64,000 nucleotides of DNA from Onchocerca volvulus. Lineage: Eukaryota > Nematoda > Chromadorea > Rhabditida > Onchocercidae. A program made the translations under genes and the position numbers. The stretch covers positions 20,251,753-20,315,752 of the forward strand of contig HG738138.1 in NCBI GenBank assembly GCA_000499405.2, in the 5' to 3' direction. The notes under the pieces were generated by a model, which saw nothing but the letters and a program-made list of their open reading frames with translations, ran no database searches and was not told where the DNA came from. Positions 60,935 through 64,000 of the stretch are shown piece by piece; the stretch's first letter is position 1, and each line of letters opens with the position of its first letter.

Positions 60935-63900
60935 TGTGATTTATAATATGAATTTTAAATTTTTGGAAATTTATTTAATTAACTCGAAACTTGTTTTGCT
61001 TAGTAAACGGCAGTAAATATTTTCGGTGACTTTGCAGTTGTATTATGTTCAGGATGAAATTAATGAAACTTTTTGACGAGTAACAAATGGTATCAACTGA
61101 CCATTGTAAAATTGGAGCCTCGAGAACTATATATGATTCATTAGGAATCACAAAATGAGAATGTGGGCATAGTCCTTAACATTTCAAATATCAGTTTCAA
61201 TGAAGATAAGGACTTCAAAGGATGAAAACAATGAAAAATCAGGCTCCAGAAGAATCGTATTGTACTTTCGAAATTTTCAGTCTTACCTACGTTTGTGTGT
61301 ACAAACTTATATCAGTGCTATAATTTAGCATTCTTAAAAGTTGTTTTCGACGAAAAATCCATCGTTTCAATAAGACTTAATTATTATGAATTTTTATGCT
61401 ATTTTGCAGTAATTAATGGGGAAGATTTTTTTTTCTTCATTTCTCTGGTTCATTCAATAAGTATTAGATAAAAAGTACAAAGAATCAGTCATGCAGATCA
61501 TTGTCTGCTTACAGACAAATCCGAATCATATCCGATTTATATTCTTCCTGATTTCATTTCTACTGTCTGCACATTCTTATTCTTGCAAATTTGTCATTCA
61601 AAATTCATAAAAATCTGTAGAGAAAGCGTTTTCGTTGCAGGACGATTAGTAAAGTACTGTTAGATTGAACAGAGCTATTTTTGAGGAAAAATAAAAGCTT
61701 GAAAATGGAGTTACAGTATAATTGCAGCGATATCAAGTTCACTCCTTCCAGGTCACTGCAATGAACGATTCTTTCCCAGTTTTTAATATTTCTTCCCAAA
61801 TTCTTCTTGCTCTCTCTTTTTTTCCTTCTATCCAAGTTATTGCGAGTTTAAAAAGCATTTCCATAGAAAATATCTTCTATCCCTGAATTATTTTCCAAAT
61901 TACATTTTTAAAAGATAAAAGAATAAAGTTATGTTTGTGCATTTCATAAGTCATCTGTGAACTGATACTTATTGCTGCTTGTTCATTTGAAAGACGGAAA
62001 CTATTTTTCTGCGTGTTTTAATTGTGCAAAAGTTTTAAATTCTCAGTAAAATGATAACCATTATCAATGCTTCTCTTTCGTATACCATTTTCTGCATGAA
62101 CTTCCTTAGACAATATTACCAAGGCACTATTTTCTTTTCGGTCACTTTGTTTTAATGTTACACTGCCAATGTGTTTCTCCTGAATCCACATAAAAACGTG
62201 TCATTTTATCTTACTTTCAGCTTAAAAACGTTTCATTTTATCTCACTTTCAGCTTAAAAATACCATCACGAGGTACTCTGGCTGATAGTATAATACGTTC
62301 ATGTTTATCAAATCTACTAATTCTTTCATCTTGATACTTTTGAAATTACAGAAATGCACTTTTAAAATGATTTCTATCTTGATGTTATTGAGATGCAGTA
62401 TCTCCATCAATTCCACGTGAAAATCAGATGACGCTGAGATACGTAACAGATTTAGAAATATGACGCAATTCATCGCATTATAAGTTATGCATTCAAAGAA
62501 TATGGTAGATCTGTTACATAATTTCAACTGAACTGTTTGATCTAATAAATCAGTGAGATGCAAAAAAACAGATCATGCATGGATCATTAAGCAATACCGA
62601 AATATGGAATATCTTAAGAAGCAAAATTATAATGATTTATATCCAAGTAAACATCAAGACACAAACAACAATAAAATTAGATGAAGGTGAGGATTCTGTA
62701 AAAAGTCATCAAAAGTGTCTGTCTGGCTGTTGTTTCGAGAGCAATAAAACAATCATCGCAGAAAAGATACTCACTTCTTTTTCTGAAAGATCACTTAGTC
62801 ATCTGTCACACATGATGGTCAAACTCCTTCGAAAATTGAAATTATAGAAGAAATTTGCTGTTCTTCAGTATGTATTTTCATTCACTTTATTTTCAGATAT
62901 GTCTCAATTACAGTTGGAAGCGGAATTTTTTAGCCTTAAATATTGAATTCAGAAAAAACATAAATTAGTCGATAAATCGATGAAGTGTTTAATCGATTAG
63001 TCATTTATCTTGAAATTATTAAAAATTCAATTAAATCGTTTCACTTAAAAGTTTATAAAGATCATCTTATTGATTATGTAAACTCATGAAAATTTTGTCG
63101 ATTTCGAAGTTTGATTGATTGACTTTGGTGATATATTTTTCCGGATGTACAGAAGTTACACAATTCCATTAAATTTATCTTCACATTGCATTACTCAGGT
63201 GACATCGTATCAGGTAATGATACAATAAGACTATTAAAATCTAGCAATCTTATCATAAATAATCGATAAATGATTGATGTAGCAAAATTAATTTTTTCAC
63301 AGTCTGATTTGTGAAATAAACAAAAATTCAATAAGCAGTGTTTGAGTGCAATAAAAAAAAAAAATAATCGTGCAGCTTCATGCTGTGTTGGAATAGCTGC
63401 CTTCTGCAGTAAACTTCTCGGTATAACTGATAAGCGTTCTGCCCGTTCGTTCATTTCTCGCCACAGCAAGAACCGGATGATGATATCACACATATGTCCT
63501 ACTAAAATGCATGCATTTAATCAGAAGTCAGCAATTTTTCGATTCAAGCAGAAGTGTGTGTGTGTATCTACAGTGCTGTTTCCATCGCTGCTCCGTTCAG
63601 CATTTTTTCGATTCATTTCATCTCTCGTATTTTTAGACTTCTATTCGCAATTCAACATCCCGCCTCATTGTTTGTTTTGCTTTGCACTATCACTGCGTCC
63701 TTTCGAACATTTATTTTCCGATAATTTCATTAAAAAAGACAAAAATAATATGCCAGTCTCGATATGATTGTTCCATATGAATTCCTTCCTATCGATACAA
63801 AAAAGTGGCGCTGAGCAAATGAAGGACGAAGATTAGAAAAAGTTGTTTCCGAAATATAGAAACTTTGAAATTTTCGATACAATTTTGGAATTTTCGTAGT

Positions 63901-64000
63901 TTTCTTTTTAAAAATAAACAGTTATAATACAATATAGATTAGAAGTTGGGATATTTTGTCATATATAGTTCACTTTTCTCTCTTTCTAGTAAATCACTAT
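60935..64000. other. Intergenic, no supported gene
   Basis: 3' flank of the PTP-like gene and AT-rich sequence. Open frames at 62575-62847 (+), 63191-63493 (-) and 63342-63767 (+) exist. The last is 141 codons and overlaps the minus one antisense, so at most one is real. None shows splice support, a recognised motif or a signal peptide. Nothing else seen. Confidence 0.4.

Noticed and set aside
63342..63767. 141-codon plus-strand frame near the right edge
   Set aside because: No ATG-context, splice or motif support; overlaps an equally open minus-strand frame and is low in recognisable features.
1..64000. tRNA, rRNA and CRISPR features
   Set aside because: I looked by eye for B-box-like tRNA motifs, 5S-like sequence and regularly spaced repeats and found none convincing; a covariance-model search would be decisive.

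Overview
The window looks like nuclear DNA of a parasitic clade III (probably filarial) nematode. It is roughly 70% AT. Genes are split into many short exons with mostly GT-AG introns, and intergenic spaces are long and rich in microsatellites. Two genes are recognisable as worm homologues of animal families (an EAG potassium channel and TECPR2). A sequence closely matching the nematode SL1 spliced leader is also present. No bacterial, viral or organellar block was recognised. Exon models were built by hand from reading frame, splice signals and phase, so ends may shift by a few codons.

Layout. 1-84 (-): first exon of an alanine-rich protein running off the left edge. 2057-2203 (+) and 2430-2615 (-): two isolated exon-like segments. 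3339-6278 (+): a seven-exon multi-pass membrane protein of unknown family. 6279-11342: intergenic, with a ~700 bp inverted repeat and a CAAA microsatellite. 11343-20438 (+): TECPR2 orthologue, about 28 exons and ~1305 residues, with N-terminal WD40 and C-terminal tectonin repeats. 23237-26034 (+): small single-pass membrane protein with a CC-x3-CC motif. 26035-35173: mostly intergenic, with AAT/TTA microsatellites, a Helitron-type 3' end, and two weak gene candidates (about 27.2-29.1 kb and 32.1-33.9 kb). 35174-43063 (+): complete EAG-type voltage-gated K+ channel (egl-2 orthologue), 20 exons, ~916 residues. 44404-45747 (-): Ly6-like cysteine-rich secreted protein. 45748-54880: 9 kb almost free of genes, with a second Helitron-type 3' end and one long orphan ORF. 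54881-60934 (+): protein tyrosine phosphatase-like gene whose catalytic Cys and general-acid Asp are both replaced, so probably a pseudophosphatase. Its first visible intron carries an antisense SL1-tagged, poly(A)-ended retrocopy. 60935-64000: no supported gene.

The genes do not form an operon. They are widely spaced single loci with apparently unrelated roles: excitability (EAG), autophagy/secretory trafficking (TECPR2), cell-surface or secreted cysteine-rich proteins (CC-x3-CC, Ly6), and phosphotyrosine binding (PTP-like). The most unusual items are the pseudophosphatase, the SL1-tagged retrocopy inside it, two GC-AG introns, and one TECPR2 exon junction that no canonical splice joins in frame.
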